DNA of 64,000 nucleotides, from NCBI RefSeq assembly GCF_020215705.1, contig NZ_JAIWNB010000020.1, positions 124,001 through 188,000 on the forward strand, read 5' to 3'. A model generated the notes under the pieces. It made no database searches and was not told the origin of the DNA. It saw only the letters and a program-made list of their open reading frames with translations. Below are positions 43,245 to 52,203 of this stretch, one piece after another (the stretch's first letter is position 1; each line of letters begins with the position of its first letter). The translations under genes were made by a program, and so were the position numbers. This DNA comes from Nonomuraea aurantiaca (GTDB lineage: Bacteria > Actinomycetota > Actinomycetes > Streptosporangiales > Streptosporangiaceae).

Positions 43245-44144
43245 TCACTTGAATTCGTAGTGCACCCAGCGCCTGGCCAGGCTGAACTGGATCGCGGTCA
43301 CGGCGATGACCAGCACGAACATCGCCCATGACAGCGTTGCCGCGTAGCCCATGTCGAAATAGACGAAGGCGTGCCGGTAGATGTAGAGGCCCAGCACCAT
43401 CGTGGCGTTGCCGGGGCCGCCCTCGGTCATGACGAGGATGAGCACGTAGCTCTGCAGGGCGGCGATGAACCCGGTCACCACGTTGAAGAAGATGACCGGC
43501 GACATCATCGGCACCGTCACGCTCCAGAACCGGCGCCACCACCCGGCGCCGTCGATCTCGGCCGCCTCGTAGAGCGTCTTCGGGATGCCCTGCAGGCCGG
43601 CCAGGTAGATGACGATCGTGTTGCCCGCGCCCCACACGCTCATCAGCACGAGCCCGGGGATGGCCCACTCCTGTGAGGCCAGCCACCCGGGGCCCTGGAT
43701 GCCGATCGAGGCCAGCACCTTGTTGATCAGTCCGTAGTCGGGGTGCAGGATGTTCAGCCACAGCAGCGCGGTGGCCAGGCCCGACACCACCGAGGGCAGG
43801 TACATCACGGTACGGAACAGGCCCTGGAAGCGCAGCGGCTGGTTGAGCAGCAGCGCCAGCAGGAACGTGAACGTCACGCCGAGCGCCACCGCGCCCGCGC
43901 CGTACTCCACGGTGTTCCCGATCGACTCCCAGAACTCGGGGTCGTTGACCATGCGCTCGTAATTGGCCAGACCCACCCAGGTCGGCGACTGGAGCAGGTT
44001 CCACTTCATGAAGCTGAGCACCACCGCGGCCAGGATCGGGCCCACGCTGAACAGCACGAACCCGATCGTCCACGGCGAGGTGAACAGGTAGAAGCGCCGC
44101 GCCTCCCTGCGGGCCAGAGTGCCGCGGGCGCTCACCGCGGTCAT
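43245..44144 (-). CDS. Carbohydrate ABC transporter permease (MsmF type)
   Basis: A 299-residue MalF/UgpA-type permease with six transmembrane helices. It begins RREARRFYLFTSPWTIGFVLF, contains VMYLPSVVSGLATALLWLNI and the EAA loop LQGIPKTLYEAAEIDGAGWW, and ends FSLARRWVHYEFK. ATG 44144 overlaps the stop of the binding-protein gene (ATGA); the second permease follows after 9 bp. Part of a complete importer minus its ATPase. Confidence 0.93.
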   Translation of the reverse strand: MTAVSARGTLARREARRFYLFTSPWTIGFVLFSVGPILAAVVLSFMKWNLLQSPTWVGLANYERMVNDPEFWESIGNTVEYGAGAVALGVTFTFLLALLLNQPLRFQGLFRTVMYLPSVVSGLATALLWLNILHPDYGLINKVLASIGIQGPGWLASQEWAIPGLVLMSVWGAGNTIVIYLAGLQGIPKTLYEAAEIDGAGWWRRFWSVTVPMMSPVIFFNVVTGFIAALQSYVLILVMTEGGPGNATMVLGLYIYRHAFVYFDMGYAATLSWAMFVLVIAVTAIQFSLARRWVHYEFK

Positions 44145-45568
44145 GCGATCTTGTTCTCGCTGAGAACCGGCGTGACCTTGCCGGCCATCTCCTTCAACGC
44201 GTCGTCCACGCCGATCTTGCCGAGCTGTGCCCGTTCCCAGATCGGTACGGCGGTGTCCACGACCTTCTTGTTGGCCGGCAACCGCAGCACGCCGTCGTCC
44301 GAGGCGTAGTCGGCCATGATCTTCTTGACCAGGTCCGCCTCCTCCGCCGGGATGCCGAGCGCCTTGGCGTTGTCCTCCCACGCGGACTGGCGGGCCGGCG
44401 CGGCGATCCGGCGGAACTTGTAGCCGGAGGCGGACAGGTACTCGTGCATGTAGATGAAGGCGGCGTCCTTGTTCTGCGACGAGGCCGACATCACCAGCGC
44501 GCTGCCCACGGCCGGGGTGGTGCGGCCCTGCGGCCCCTTGGGCATCTGCGTGGCGCCCCACTTGAACGCCTTCTGCTTGGACAGCTCCAGCATGACCCAC
44601 GCGCCGTTGAGGAACAGGGCCGCGTGCCCGGACTTGAACGGATCGACCTTCTCCAGCAGTTGCAGCTCGGCCAGGCTCGGTACCGCCTTGTCCTTGAGCA
44701 GCAGGTCCAGCCAGCGGGCCATGACGTCCCTGGCGTTCGGCTCGGTGATCATCACCTTGGACTCGGCCGCGTCCAGGAACCGCCCGCCGTACGGCATCAG
44801 GTACACGGAGCTCAGGTCCGGCGCCGGCTTGGGCATCGGCGAGACACCGTAGATCTTCTCCGCCCCCGACCCGCTGGTCATCTTCTTGGCCGTCTCGAAG
44901 AGCTTGTCCCACGTCCAGCTCTCGTCCGGGTACTTCAGCCCGGCCTTGTCGAACAGGTCCTTGTTGTAGAAGAGCAGCTTGGGCGCCATGTCGGTGGGCA
45001 GCCCGTACAGCTTGCCGTCCCGCTTGAAGTAGCCGAGCCCATGCTGCGGGATGTCGTTCATGTCGAACTCGGGGGTCTTGGCGATGTAGTCGTCCAGCGG
45101 CTGCAGGACCTTGTTGGCGATGAGGTTCTGCGTCCAGGAGTAGTGGTTGTAGAGCACGTCGGGCAGCGTGCCGCCGGCGGCCTGCGCCATGTACTTGGTG
45201 AGGAACTGGTCGAACGGCGCCGACTCGCGCTTGATCTCGATGTTCGGGTGGCGCTTTTTGAAGAAGAAGTCGAACTGCGCGTTGCGTACCTCGGTGACGG
45301 CGTCCGTGGTGAACGCCAGCGTGATCACGACCTTGGACGCCGGGTCGGGCACGTCCGTCTTCGGCCAGGTCAGCGAGTTGTTGAGCTGCTCGGCCTCCTC
45401 GAACGGCCAGTCATCGCTGGCCGGCCGGTTCGGGTCGATCACTTGCGCGCCCGACTTGACCGGGGCTGCGGCCTGCTTCGACTGACGGCTGTCGCCGCAG
45501 GCGGACAGCGCGGGCATGGCCGCGGCCGCCACTGCCAGGGCCAGCATCTGCCGGCGGTTCATCTCCAT
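44141..45568 (-). CDS. Extracellular sugar-binding lipoprotein
   Basis: A 475-residue family 1 solute-binding protein. The signal MNRRQMLALAVAAAAMPALS ends in the lipobox SAC at Cys24. Typical SBP features are the FFFKKRHPNIEIKRESAPFD strand-helix start, YMAQAAGGTLPDVLYNH, and FLNGAWVMLELSKQKAFKWG near the hinge. It would deliver oligosaccharides to the two permeases encoded downstream. The ligand is not known; adjacent enzymes suggest fucosyl, galactosyl or uronate-containing oligosaccharides. Confidence 0.92.
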   Translation of the reverse strand: MEMNRRQMLALAVAAAAMPALSACGDSRQSKQAAAPVKSGAQVIDPNRPASDDWPFEEAEQLNNSLTWPKTDVPDPASKVVITLAFTTDAVTEVRNAQFDFFFKKRHPNIEIKRESAPFDQFLTKYMAQAAGGTLPDVLYNHYSWTQNLIANKVLQPLDDYIAKTPEFDMNDIPQHGLGYFKRDGKLYGLPTDMAPKLLFYNKDLFDKAGLKYPDESWTWDKLFETAKKMTSGSGAEKIYGVSPMPKPAPDLSSVYLMPYGGRFLDAAESKVMITEPNARDVMARWLDLLLKDKAVPSLAELQLLEKVDPFKSGHAALFLNGAWVMLELSKQKAFKWGATQMPKGPQGRTTPAVGSALVMSASSQNKDAAFIYMHEYLSASGYKFRRIAAPARQSAWEDNAKALGIPAEEADLVKKIMADYASDDGVLRLPANKKVVDTAVPIWERAQLGKIGVDDALKEMAGKVTPVLSENKIA

Positions 45569-45581
45569 GGGGGTGGACCTT

Positions 45582-46545
45582 TCAGAGGAAGAGCTCGATC
45601 ACCGGTATCGCCACGTCCGGGCGCTGGACCGGGAGCTGGAGGGTGAGGGTCTCGGGTGGCAGCGCGCCCAGCTTCTTGTGGCCGCTGTCGAAGGCCGGAT
45701 CGGGGATCAGCGGACGGATCTCCGAGGCGTCGTTGAGCAACTGCGCGTAGCGGACCTTGCCCGCCGGCCCCGGCAGGTGCAGATGCCGGGGGTCGAACGC
45801 GCCGCGCCCGTCGGGGCCGACGTTGAGCAACAGGTTGCCGTTGTTGGAGACGGAGTCGATCAGCATGCAGCTTCCGGACCAGCGCGGCCGGCTCCGCCGA
45901 GCGCCAGTCGGCCGCGCCCTTGGCGCCGGGCGTGGGCTTCCCGTTACGGCGCCTCTTGGTGGAGGAGAAGTCAAACCACATGGTGTCGATGCGGCCGTAG
46001 CGCGTCAGCAGCTCTTCGACCTGGCCATGCAAATAGGCCTGATATTTCGCGATGTTTCGGTCATTATTGGAGACACCTTCACGCCACGCGGGGTGCAACC
46101 CGTCAATGGGGAAGCCAGGGTGATGCCAGTCGAGCAGCGAGTGGTAGAAGCCCACGCCGAGCCCCCGGGCGCGGAAGGCGTCCACGATCGGGCCGACCAG
46201 GTCCTTCCCGTGGGGCGTGTGCGCCACCGAGTAGTCGGTGAGCGCCGAGTCCCACAGGCAGAAGCCGTCGTGGTGCTTGGTCGTGAGCACCATGTAGCGC
46301 ATCCCCGCTCCGGCGGCGGCCTCGGCCCAGGCGTCCGGGTCGAACAGGTCGGGCGAGAAGTGGTCGAAGTAGGGCTGGTACTGCTCGTCCGTGAGCCGCT
46401 CCCGCTGCTTGACCCACTTGTGGCGAGCGGCGAGCGCGTACAGGCCCCAGCGGATGAACAGCCCGAAGCGTTGCTGCCGGAATTCGGCCAGCCGAGCGGG
46501 AGAGATCCGATGTGTTGATCCGTCATCATCCGATGCGTGGGGCAT
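45582..46545 (-). pseudogene. Alpha-L-fucosidase (GH29), internally deleted and frameshifted
   Basis: The 5' part (46545 to about 45872) encodes the GH29 barrel start: RFGLFIRWGLYALAARHKWV, MRYMVLTTKHHDGFCLWDS, VGFYHSLLDWHHPGFP and RIDTMWFDFSS, then ends at AALVRKL. Immediately afterwards a different frame supplies the far C-terminal part of the barrel, MLIDSVSNNGNLLLNVGPDG, to the stop at 45582. About 130-150 residues normally between these segments are missing, including the region expected to hold the acid/base residue, and the frame is lost. It is a broken gene at the head of the importer operon. A sequencing error could explain a frameshift but not the missing middle. Confidence 0.82.
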
Positions 46546-46564
46546 GGCCGTACCGTAGACCTGG

Positions 46565-46587
46565 TAATTAACTTCGTCAAGAATTGA
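46565..46587. promoter_or_regulatory. ROK-type operator between fucosidase and GH97 genes
   Basis: The palindromic core TTAACTTCGTCAA (46568-46580) sits in a 23-bp block that matches the block at 55183-55205 at all but one position. It lies 20 bp upstream of the fucosidase start and before the divergent GH97 gene. It is probably bound by the ROK repressor encoded at 53999-55174. Confidence 0.75.
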
Positions 46588-46588
46588 A

Positions 46589-46604
46589 TTGAAAGCGCTT
46601 GCAA
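46589..46604. promoter_or_regulatory. LacI-type operator-like palindrome
   Basis: TTGAAAGCGCTTGCAA is a near-perfect palindrome around the CG centre typical of LacI-family operators. It directly follows the ROK-type site. No LacI-family gene is present in the window, so the regulator would be encoded elsewhere. Dual control of the divergent operons is inferred. Confidence 0.5.
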
Positions 46605-46729
46605 CCTAGGCTCAGGCACGTTGTGAGGAGCTCAGTGGGGTCGGCGTCGGCCGCCCTGCCCGAGTCGGCGGGCCCGAACGGGTTGCCGATGAGTTCGGCT
46701 CACTCCTCCTATCTCTGCTTGGAGGCCCT

Positions 46730-48475
46730 GTGTCGCAATGGACGCTCAGTGACGAAGACCTGGAAGTCGAGATCGCGCTCTCGGCCGAGGGCGAGCCGAC
46801 CCTGGAGGTGCGGCGCGACGGCCGGGTGGTGGTGCGGCCGTCCAGACTGGGCCTGCGGGCCGCGCACGAGGACCTGAGCGCCGGCCTGGCCTTCGACGGG
46901 ATGTCGTCCAGGCAGGTGACGGAGTCCTATCAGACGGTGACCGGCAAGCGGCGCGAGCACCGCTACACGGCCAAGGAGTGGACGCTGTCGTTCACCAAGG
47001 GCGCGCACCGGCTCCACCTGGAGGTGCGGATCGGCGGCCACGGCGTGGCGTACCGGTACGTGGTGCCGTGGACCGGACCGGTGACCATAATTGACGAAAT
47101 TTCGGAGTATGTGGTGCCGGAGGAGGCCCGTGCGGTGCTCCTGCCGTACGAGAACGGGCGCTGCGACTACGAGGAGATCCACCGGCACGGCCCGGTCGCC
47201 GACGCCGAGCCCATCCTGTACGGCTACCCGTCGCTCTTCCAGATCGGCGACACCTGGCTGATGGTCACCGAGTCGAACCTGGACAGCGGCTACGCGGGCA
47301 CCCGGCTGCGCTTCGACGGCCACGCCTTCCGCCTCGACCTGCCCGACCCGTACGTGACGGCGGCCAGCCCGCTCGTCACCCCGTGGCGCACGATGATCAT
47401 CGGTGAGCTGGCCACGATCGTCGCCAGCGACCTGGTGACCAGCCTGGCGGCGCCCTCGGCGGTGGACGACACCTCGTGGATCCGGCCCGGCGCGGCGGCC
47501 TGGTCGTGGTGGTCCGACGGCCCCTCCACCCGCGACCTGGACGAGCAGAAGCGCTGGGTCGACTTCGCCGCCGCGCACGGCTGGCCGTACGTGCTGGCCG
47601 ACGCCGGATGGAACAAGCAGTGGATGCCCGAGCTGATCGCCTACGCCGCGGCCAGGAACGTCGGCGTCTGGCTCTGGTCGCACTGGCAGCACGTCGACAC
47701 CGAGCTGGAGCACCGCGAGAAGCTCGCGCTCTGGAAGGAGTGGGGCGCCGTCGGCGTCAAGATCGACTTCACCGAGTCCGACGGCCAGGACCGGATGCGC
47801 TGGTTCGACGCCATCCTGGCCGCCACCGCCCGGCTGAAGCTCATGGTCGTCTTCCACGGCGGCACGATCCCGCGCGGCACCGAGCGCACCTGGCCGCAGT
47901 TCATGACCGCGGAGGCGGTCAAGGGCGCCGAGTGGATCAAGCCGAAGCCCGGCAAGCTGCCGCTCTACCCGCCCACGCACTACCTGTCGCTCGCGTTCAC
48001 CCGCAATGTGCAGGGCCCGATGGACTTCACCCCGTGCACCTTCACCGCGGTCCGCACCATCTCCGCCGGATTCGAGCTCGCGCTATCCGTGATCTTCGAA
48101 TCGGGCGTCCAGCACTTCGCCGACGGCATCGAGGCCTACGAGGCCAGGCCCGAGGCGCTGCGGCTGCTGTCCGGAGTCCCCACCTCATGGGACGACACGC
48201 GGCTGCTGTCCGGCGACCCCGCCGACCACATCCTGCTGGCCAGGAGGAGCGGCGGCGAATGGTACGTCGGCGCGGGCGTGTCGGGCGAGGCCCGCACGCT
48301 CACCGTGCCGCTCGACTTCCTGGACGAAGGGGCGTGGACGGCCGAGATCTACCGGGACGCCCCCGACGACGGCATCCTCGCCGAGACGGCGACGGTATCG
48401 GCCGGGGGCAAGCTCGACCTCGCCGTATCCCCCAACGGCGGGTTCACGCTCCATCTGAGGAGAGAGACTCCATGA
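46730..48475 (+). CDS. Glycoside hydrolase family 97 protein
   Basis: A 581-residue enzyme with the GH97 layout: an N-terminal beta-sandwich (residues 1 to about 255), a central barrel, and a C-terminal beta domain. The barrel contains WSWWSDGPSTRDLDEQKRWV, YVLADAGWNKQWMPEL, VWLWSHWQH and GVKIDFTESDGQDRM, whose Asp (about residue 345) is the candidate nucleophile of retaining members. MVVFHGGTIPRGTERTWPQF is characteristic. Known GH97 enzymes are alpha-glucosidases or alpha-galactosidases, mainly from Bacteroidetes. There is no signal peptide, so it should act in the cytoplasm on imported oligosaccharides. GTG 46730 follows TTGGAGG. First gene of a rightward operon. Confidence 0.9.
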   Translation: MSQWTLSDEDLEVEIALSAEGEPTLEVRRDGRVVVRPSRLGLRAAHEDLSAGLAFDGMSSRQVTESYQTVTGKRREHRYTAKEWTLSFTKGAHRLHLEVRIGGHGVAYRYVVPWTGPVTIIDEISEYVVPEEARAVLLPYENGRCDYEEIHRHGPVADAEPILYGYPSLFQIGDTWLMVTESNLDSGYAGTRLRFDGHAFRLDLPDPYVTAASPLVTPWRTMIIGELATIVASDLVTSLAAPSAVDDTSWIRPGAAAWSWWSDGPSTRDLDEQKRWVDFAAAHGWPYVLADAGWNKQWMPELIAYAAARNVGVWLWSHWQHVDTELEHREKLALWKEWGAVGVKIDFTESDGQDRMRWFDAILAATARLKLMVVFHGGTIPRGTERTWPQFMTAEAVKGAEWIKPKPGKLPLYPPTHYLSLAFTRNVQGPMDFTPCTFTAVRTISAGFELALSVIFESGVQHFADGIEAYEARPEALRLLSGVPTSWDDTRLLSGDPADHILLARRSGGEWYVGAGVSGEARTLTVPLDFLDEGAWTAEIYRDAPDDGILAETATVSAGGKLDLAVSPNGGFTLHLRRETP

Positions 48476-49284
48476 TCAAGCGCCTGAGCGGCACCCTCGC
48501 CGCCATCACCCTCGTCTCATTATCGGCGGCACCCGCCTCCGCCTCCGACGCCGCGGCCGTCTGGACGCAGCGCTGGAACCCGAACCCGGCCAACCAGACG
48601 GTCGCCCAGGCCTTCGAGGGCATCGAGGACGACCGCTCCGACTCCCACCCCGGTGTCACCCACATCTACGTCTCCGGCGACGCCTACCGCTTCGACATGC
48701 ACACCCAGGACCGCGACGGCGACGACCGGCAGCGCAACGAGGTCAAGGGCATGCGGACGAGCAGCAGCTCGTACATCAAGATCCTCAAGAACCAGGTCTG
48801 GCGCATCTCCTACCAGCTGTACATCCCGACCTCGCTCGACGCGACCAGCTCCTTCACCCACATCGCGCAGATGAAGGTGCCCGGCTCCGGTGCGCCCCTC
48901 TACACGATGTCGCTGCCCATTTCGGGCGGCACCCCGAAGATCAACGTCCGCTACTGGGACGAGGACGAGCAGACGCACGAGGTCGGCAACACCAACCTGA
49001 ACCCGATCCAGGGCAAGTGGCTCGACACCACCTTCGAGTTCAAGGCGTCGGACAGCGGCTACCTGCGCTGGACGCTCAAGGACGGCTCGACGACCCTGGT
49101 CGACAAGCGCCTGGACAACACCGACCTCTGGCGCGCCGACACCGACTACCTCCGGCCCAAGTGGGGCATCTACCGCAGCATCAAGAGCTCCGGGCTGCAG
49201 AACACGTACCTGCTGGTCAGAAACCTGCGCGCCGAACAGCAGACCGCCAGCGCGGCCGACACCGACGAGGTAGCCAACCCGTGA
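48472..49284 (+). CDS. Secreted polysaccharide-lyase-like protein 1
   Basis: A 270-residue exported protein: a signal peptide (LSGTLAAITLVSLSAAPASA) and one jelly-roll domain. Conserved parts are RQRNEVKGMRTSSSSYIKIL, WRISYQLYIPTSLDATSSFT, HIAQMKVPGSGAPLYTMSLP, and LRPKWGIYRSIKSSGLQNTY. This pattern fits the heparin-lyase-I-like polysaccharide lyase domain (Pfam Polysacc_lyase); the R-x-E and K-x-G-I-Y-R segments line the usual active cleft. Substrate unknown. ATG 48472 overlaps the GH97 stop (ATGA-type). The next gene encodes a close homologue, so the pair arose by tandem duplication. Confidence 0.8.
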   Translation: MIKRLSGTLAAITLVSLSAAPASASDAAAVWTQRWNPNPANQTVAQAFEGIEDDRSDSHPGVTHIYVSGDAYRFDMHTQDRDGDDRQRNEVKGMRTSSSSYIKILKNQVWRISYQLYIPTSLDATSSFTHIAQMKVPGSGAPLYTMSLPISGGTPKINVRYWDEDEQTHEVGNTNLNPIQGKWLDTTFEFKASDSGYLRWTLKDGSTTLVDKRLDNTDLWRADTDYLRPKWGIYRSIKSSGLQNTYLLVRNLRAEQQTASAADTDEVANP

Positions 49285-50522
49285 AGAAGTACGGCGCCCG
49301 CCTGGCGGGCGCGCTCGCCACGCTCGCCCTGATCGCGACCGCCACCCCCGCGGTGGCGGCCCGCACTCCCACCCCGTCGGAGGGGCCGTCACAGACCCAG
49401 ACGGCCCGGCCGCCGCGCTGGGAGCTGCGCTGGGACCCGAGCGTCAAGAAGGACGGTGTCAAGGCGTTCGAGGCGCTGGAGGACGACCGGCGCGGCTCCC
49501 ATCCCGAGGGCCTGCCGCACGTCTCCACCGACAAGGACGCCTGGCGGTTCACCGCCCACCTGGAGGACCGCGACGGTTCCGACCGCATGCGCAACGAGGT
49601 ACGCGGCATGCGCGACCACGAGGGCGCCCCGCTGGAGATCCGCAAGGACGAGACCTGGCGGATCAGCTACCGCATGTACATCCCGGACACCCTCGACGCG
49701 ACCACCTCCTTCACCCACATCTGGCAGCTCAAGAACTCCGACGTCGGCACCCCGATCGCGCAGATCTCGCTGCCGGTCATCGGGGGCGTGCAGAAGATCG
49801 CGGCCCGCTACTGGACGCTGCCGGACAACGCCTCGCACGACTTCGCCACCGCCGACCTGGAGCCCATCCAGAACAAGTGGGTGACCAGCACGCTGGAGTT
49901 CAAGTCGAGCGACGACGGCTACATGCGCTGGACCCTGGCCGACGGCCGCCGGACGATCGCCGACCAGAAGATCGAGCACATCGACCTGTGGTGGACCCAG
50001 GAGCAGTACAACCGCCCCAAGTGGGGCATCTACCGCAGCATCAAGAGCGCCGGGCTGCAGGAGACGTACCTGCTGGTCAAGGACCTCAAGGCGTGGCAGC
50101 TCGGCCCGGCGACGCCGCCGGTCAAGCTGCCGGCGCCGGACCGGAGCCCGGGCGTCTATGAGGCCGAGCGGGTGGGCAACGTGTGGGAGGGCGCGGCCGA
50201 GCCCGCCTACTGCGCGGTCTGCTCGGGCGGCAGGAAGGTGATCCTCATCGGCGGCAACGTCTACGACTACGCCGTGGTCAAGGGCGTGCTGTCGGAGACC
50301 AGCGGCACCCGGCGGATGACCGTGCACGCGCTGGTGGACGGCGCGCAGACGTTCGCGGTCAGCGTCAACGGGGCCGACTCCATCCAGGTGCCGATGACCG
50401 GGACCAAGGACACGGTGACGACCACGACCGTGCCGGTGGACCTGGTGGCCGGGGTCAACACGATCCGGTTCTTCGGCCTGACGGCCAGGGGACCCGAGCT
50501 GGACAAGATCGTCATCAGCTGA
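49281..50522 (+). CDS. Secreted polysaccharide-lyase-like protein 2 with C-terminal carbohydrate-binding module
   Basis: A 413-residue exported protein. The signal peptide is ARLAGALATLALIATATPAVA, then a linker, then a jelly-roll domain (residues about 47-275) paralogous to the preceding protein: RMRNEVRGMRDHEGAPLEIR, WRISYRMYIPDTLDATTSFT, RPKWGIYRSIKSAGLQETYL. A Pro linker leads to a C-terminal beta domain of about 130 residues (VYEAERVGNVWEGAAEPAYC to LDKIVIS) of the CBM6/35 type. GTG 49281 overlaps the previous stop. A perfect hairpin at 50527 follows. Together the two proteins probably attack an extracellular acidic polysaccharide. Confidence 0.8.
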   Translation: MKKYGARLAGALATLALIATATPAVAARTPTPSEGPSQTQTARPPRWELRWDPSVKKDGVKAFEALEDDRRGSHPEGLPHVSTDKDAWRFTAHLEDRDGSDRMRNEVRGMRDHEGAPLEIRKDETWRISYRMYIPDTLDATTSFTHIWQLKNSDVGTPIAQISLPVIGGVQKIAARYWTLPDNASHDFATADLEPIQNKWVTSTLEFKSSDDGYMRWTLADGRRTIADQKIEHIDLWWTQEQYNRPKWGIYRSIKSAGLQETYLLVKDLKAWQLGPATPPVKLPAPDRSPGVYEAERVGNVWEGAAEPAYCAVCSGGRKVILIGGNVYDYAVVKGVLSETSGTRRMTVHALVDGAQTFAVSVNGADSIQVPMTGTKDTVTTTTVPVDLVAGVNTIRFFGLTARGPELDKIVIS

Positions 50523-50526
50523 GCCC

Positions 50527-50561
50527 GTACGGCCCGCGCCCAGCCGGGGCGCGGGCCGTAC
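50527..50561 (+). terminator. Perfect hairpin after polysaccharide-lyase gene 2
   Basis: Fourteen-base arms GTACGGCCCGCGCC (50527-50540) and GGCGCGGGCCGTAC (50548-50561) with a 7-nt loop, 4 bp after the stop. The right arm motif GGGCCGTACCAC recurs at about 50586, so the gap to the next gene is also slightly repetitive. Confidence 0.75.
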
Positions 50562-50619
50562 CACGCCCGTATGGCCTGGGAGCGGGCCGTACCACCCCCT
50601 TAGGACGGAGTCAGGCCCC

Positions 50620-52203
50620 ATGGCACACGACCTCAGCAGACGCGGTCTACTCGTGGCGGGCGGCGCGCTGGCCCTCGCGGCGGCGACCGGCGCCGCCCCC
50701 GCCGGCGCCGGCACCTTCTGGCAGTCCAAGCTGCTCTCCTACGACCGGCGCGGGCGCCTGACCTACGCCCAGGACGCCGAGGGCAACCGGCTGCCGGACT
50801 TCAGCCATGCCGGATACCGCAACGGCGAGCGGCCGATCCCGTGGGCGCGGGTGGTCAAGGCCATCCGGCCGGTCGAGGGCGACAACACCGCCCACGTCCA
50901 GGCGGCCCTCGACGAGATCGCGGCGCTGCCCCGCGAGCGGCGCGGCGCGCTGCTCCTGCTGCCCGGCCTCTACCCGGTCGCCGGAACCCTGTACGTACGC
51001 GCCGACGGCATGGTGCTGCGCGGCAGCGGCGACGGCGAGGATCCGGCGGGCAACACGATCATCAAGGCCACCGGCAACAACCCCAAGGACCGCGACGTGA
51101 TCGTGGTCGGCGGCACGGCGGCGGGCGGCTGGGCGGGGGAGGTGCCGGGCACCCGTACCGACATCACCACGGACTTCGTGCAGGTGGGCGCGCGCGAGTT
51201 CGAGGTGGCGAACGCCGGTTCGCTGCGGCCCGGCGACAACATCGTGATCTATCACCCGTGCTCGGAGGGGTGGCTGAAGGCCATTGACTACGGCGGCCAC
51301 GACGTGGGCCCGGCCTGGCAGGTGGGCGAGCACCCGATCATCTACAACCGCTACATCCGCGAGATCTCCGGCAACCGGCTGAAGATCGACGTGCCCGTGC
51401 TCAACCACCTGAACCGGGCGCTGTCCCAGTCGTCGGTCTACAAGTGGGACCGGGCCGGGCTCGTCACCCAGGTGGGCGTCGAGCGGCTGCGCGTGGACAT
51501 CGAGTACCACGGCGACCCCGAGCAGGACGAGGACCACGCCTACAACGCGATCGTGCTGCTGCGCACCGAGGACTCGTGGGTGCGCGACTGCACGATGCTG
51601 CACTTCACCCAGGCCGGGGTGGCCACCCAGGAGACGACCCGCGCCACGGTCGAGAACTGCCGGGCCATCGACCCCGTCAGCATCGTCACGGGCAGCAGGC
51701 GGTACAACTTCAACACCTACGTCTACTCCCAGCAGGTGCTCTTCCGCGACTGCCACGCCTACAAGTCGCGGCACGCCTTCGTCTCCAACGGGCACAGCAC
51801 GGTCTCGGGCGTGGTGTTCCTGCGCGGCACGGCCGAGTACGCGCTGAACTCCAGCGAGGGCCACCGCCGCTGGTCCCAGGGCCTGCTCTACGACGGGCAC
51901 CGCGACATCGACCCGCACTACGACTACACGCTGGGCCTGTACAACCGGGGCCGCTACGGCACCTCGCACGGCTGGTCGGCGGCGCACTCGGTGGCCTGGC
52001 GGTGTGACGTGTCGACCAGCCGGCTCATCGTCCAGAAGCCGCCGACGGCCCAGAACTACGCGATCGGCTGCCTGGGGACGGTCACCGGAGACGGCCCCTT
52101 CCAGCAGCCCGCCGGGTACATCGAGGGCACCGGGCAGCCGGGGCTCCTGCCGCCCTCGTTGTACGAGGCGCAGTTCCTCGACCGCCTACGAGGCGGCTTC
52201 TGA
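50620..52203 (+). CDS. Tat-exported right-handed beta-helix protein
   Basis: A 527-residue protein with a twin-arginine signal (LSRRGLLVAGGALALAAATG). The mature part looks like a pectate-lyase-type parallel beta-helix: DNTAHVQAALDEIAALPRER at the start, LLLPGLYPVAGTLYVRADGM, VLRGSGDGEDPAGNTIIKA, then helical-coil repeats such as DSWVRDCTMLHFTQAGVATQ and VLFRDCHAYKSRHAFVSNGH. I cannot assign a substrate; lyase or hydrolase activity on an acidic polysaccharide is plausible. It follows the two lyase-like genes. Its 3' end overlaps the convergent glycosidase gene by 18 bp. Confidence 0.78.
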   Translation: MAHDLSRRGLLVAGGALALAAATGAAPAGAGTFWQSKLLSYDRRGRLTYAQDAEGNRLPDFSHAGYRNGERPIPWARVVKAIRPVEGDNTAHVQAALDEIAALPRERRGALLLLPGLYPVAGTLYVRADGMVLRGSGDGEDPAGNTIIKATGNNPKDRDVIVVGGTAAGGWAGEVPGTRTDITTDFVQVGAREFEVANAGSLRPGDNIVIYHPCSEGWLKAIDYGGHDVGPAWQVGEHPIIYNRYIREISGNRLKIDVPVLNHLNRALSQSSVYKWDRAGLVTQVGVERLRVDIEYHGDPEQDEDHAYNAIVLLRTEDSWVRDCTMLHFTQAGVATQETTRATVENCRAIDPVSIVTGSRRYNFNTYVYSQQVLFRDCHAYKSRHAFVSNGHSTVSGVVFLRGTAEYALNSSEGHRRWSQGLLYDGHRDIDPHYDYTLGLYNRGRYGTSHGWSAAHSVAWRCDVSTSRLIVQKPPTAQNYAIGCLGTVTGDGPFQQPAGYIEGTGQPGLLPPSLYEAQFLDRLRGGF

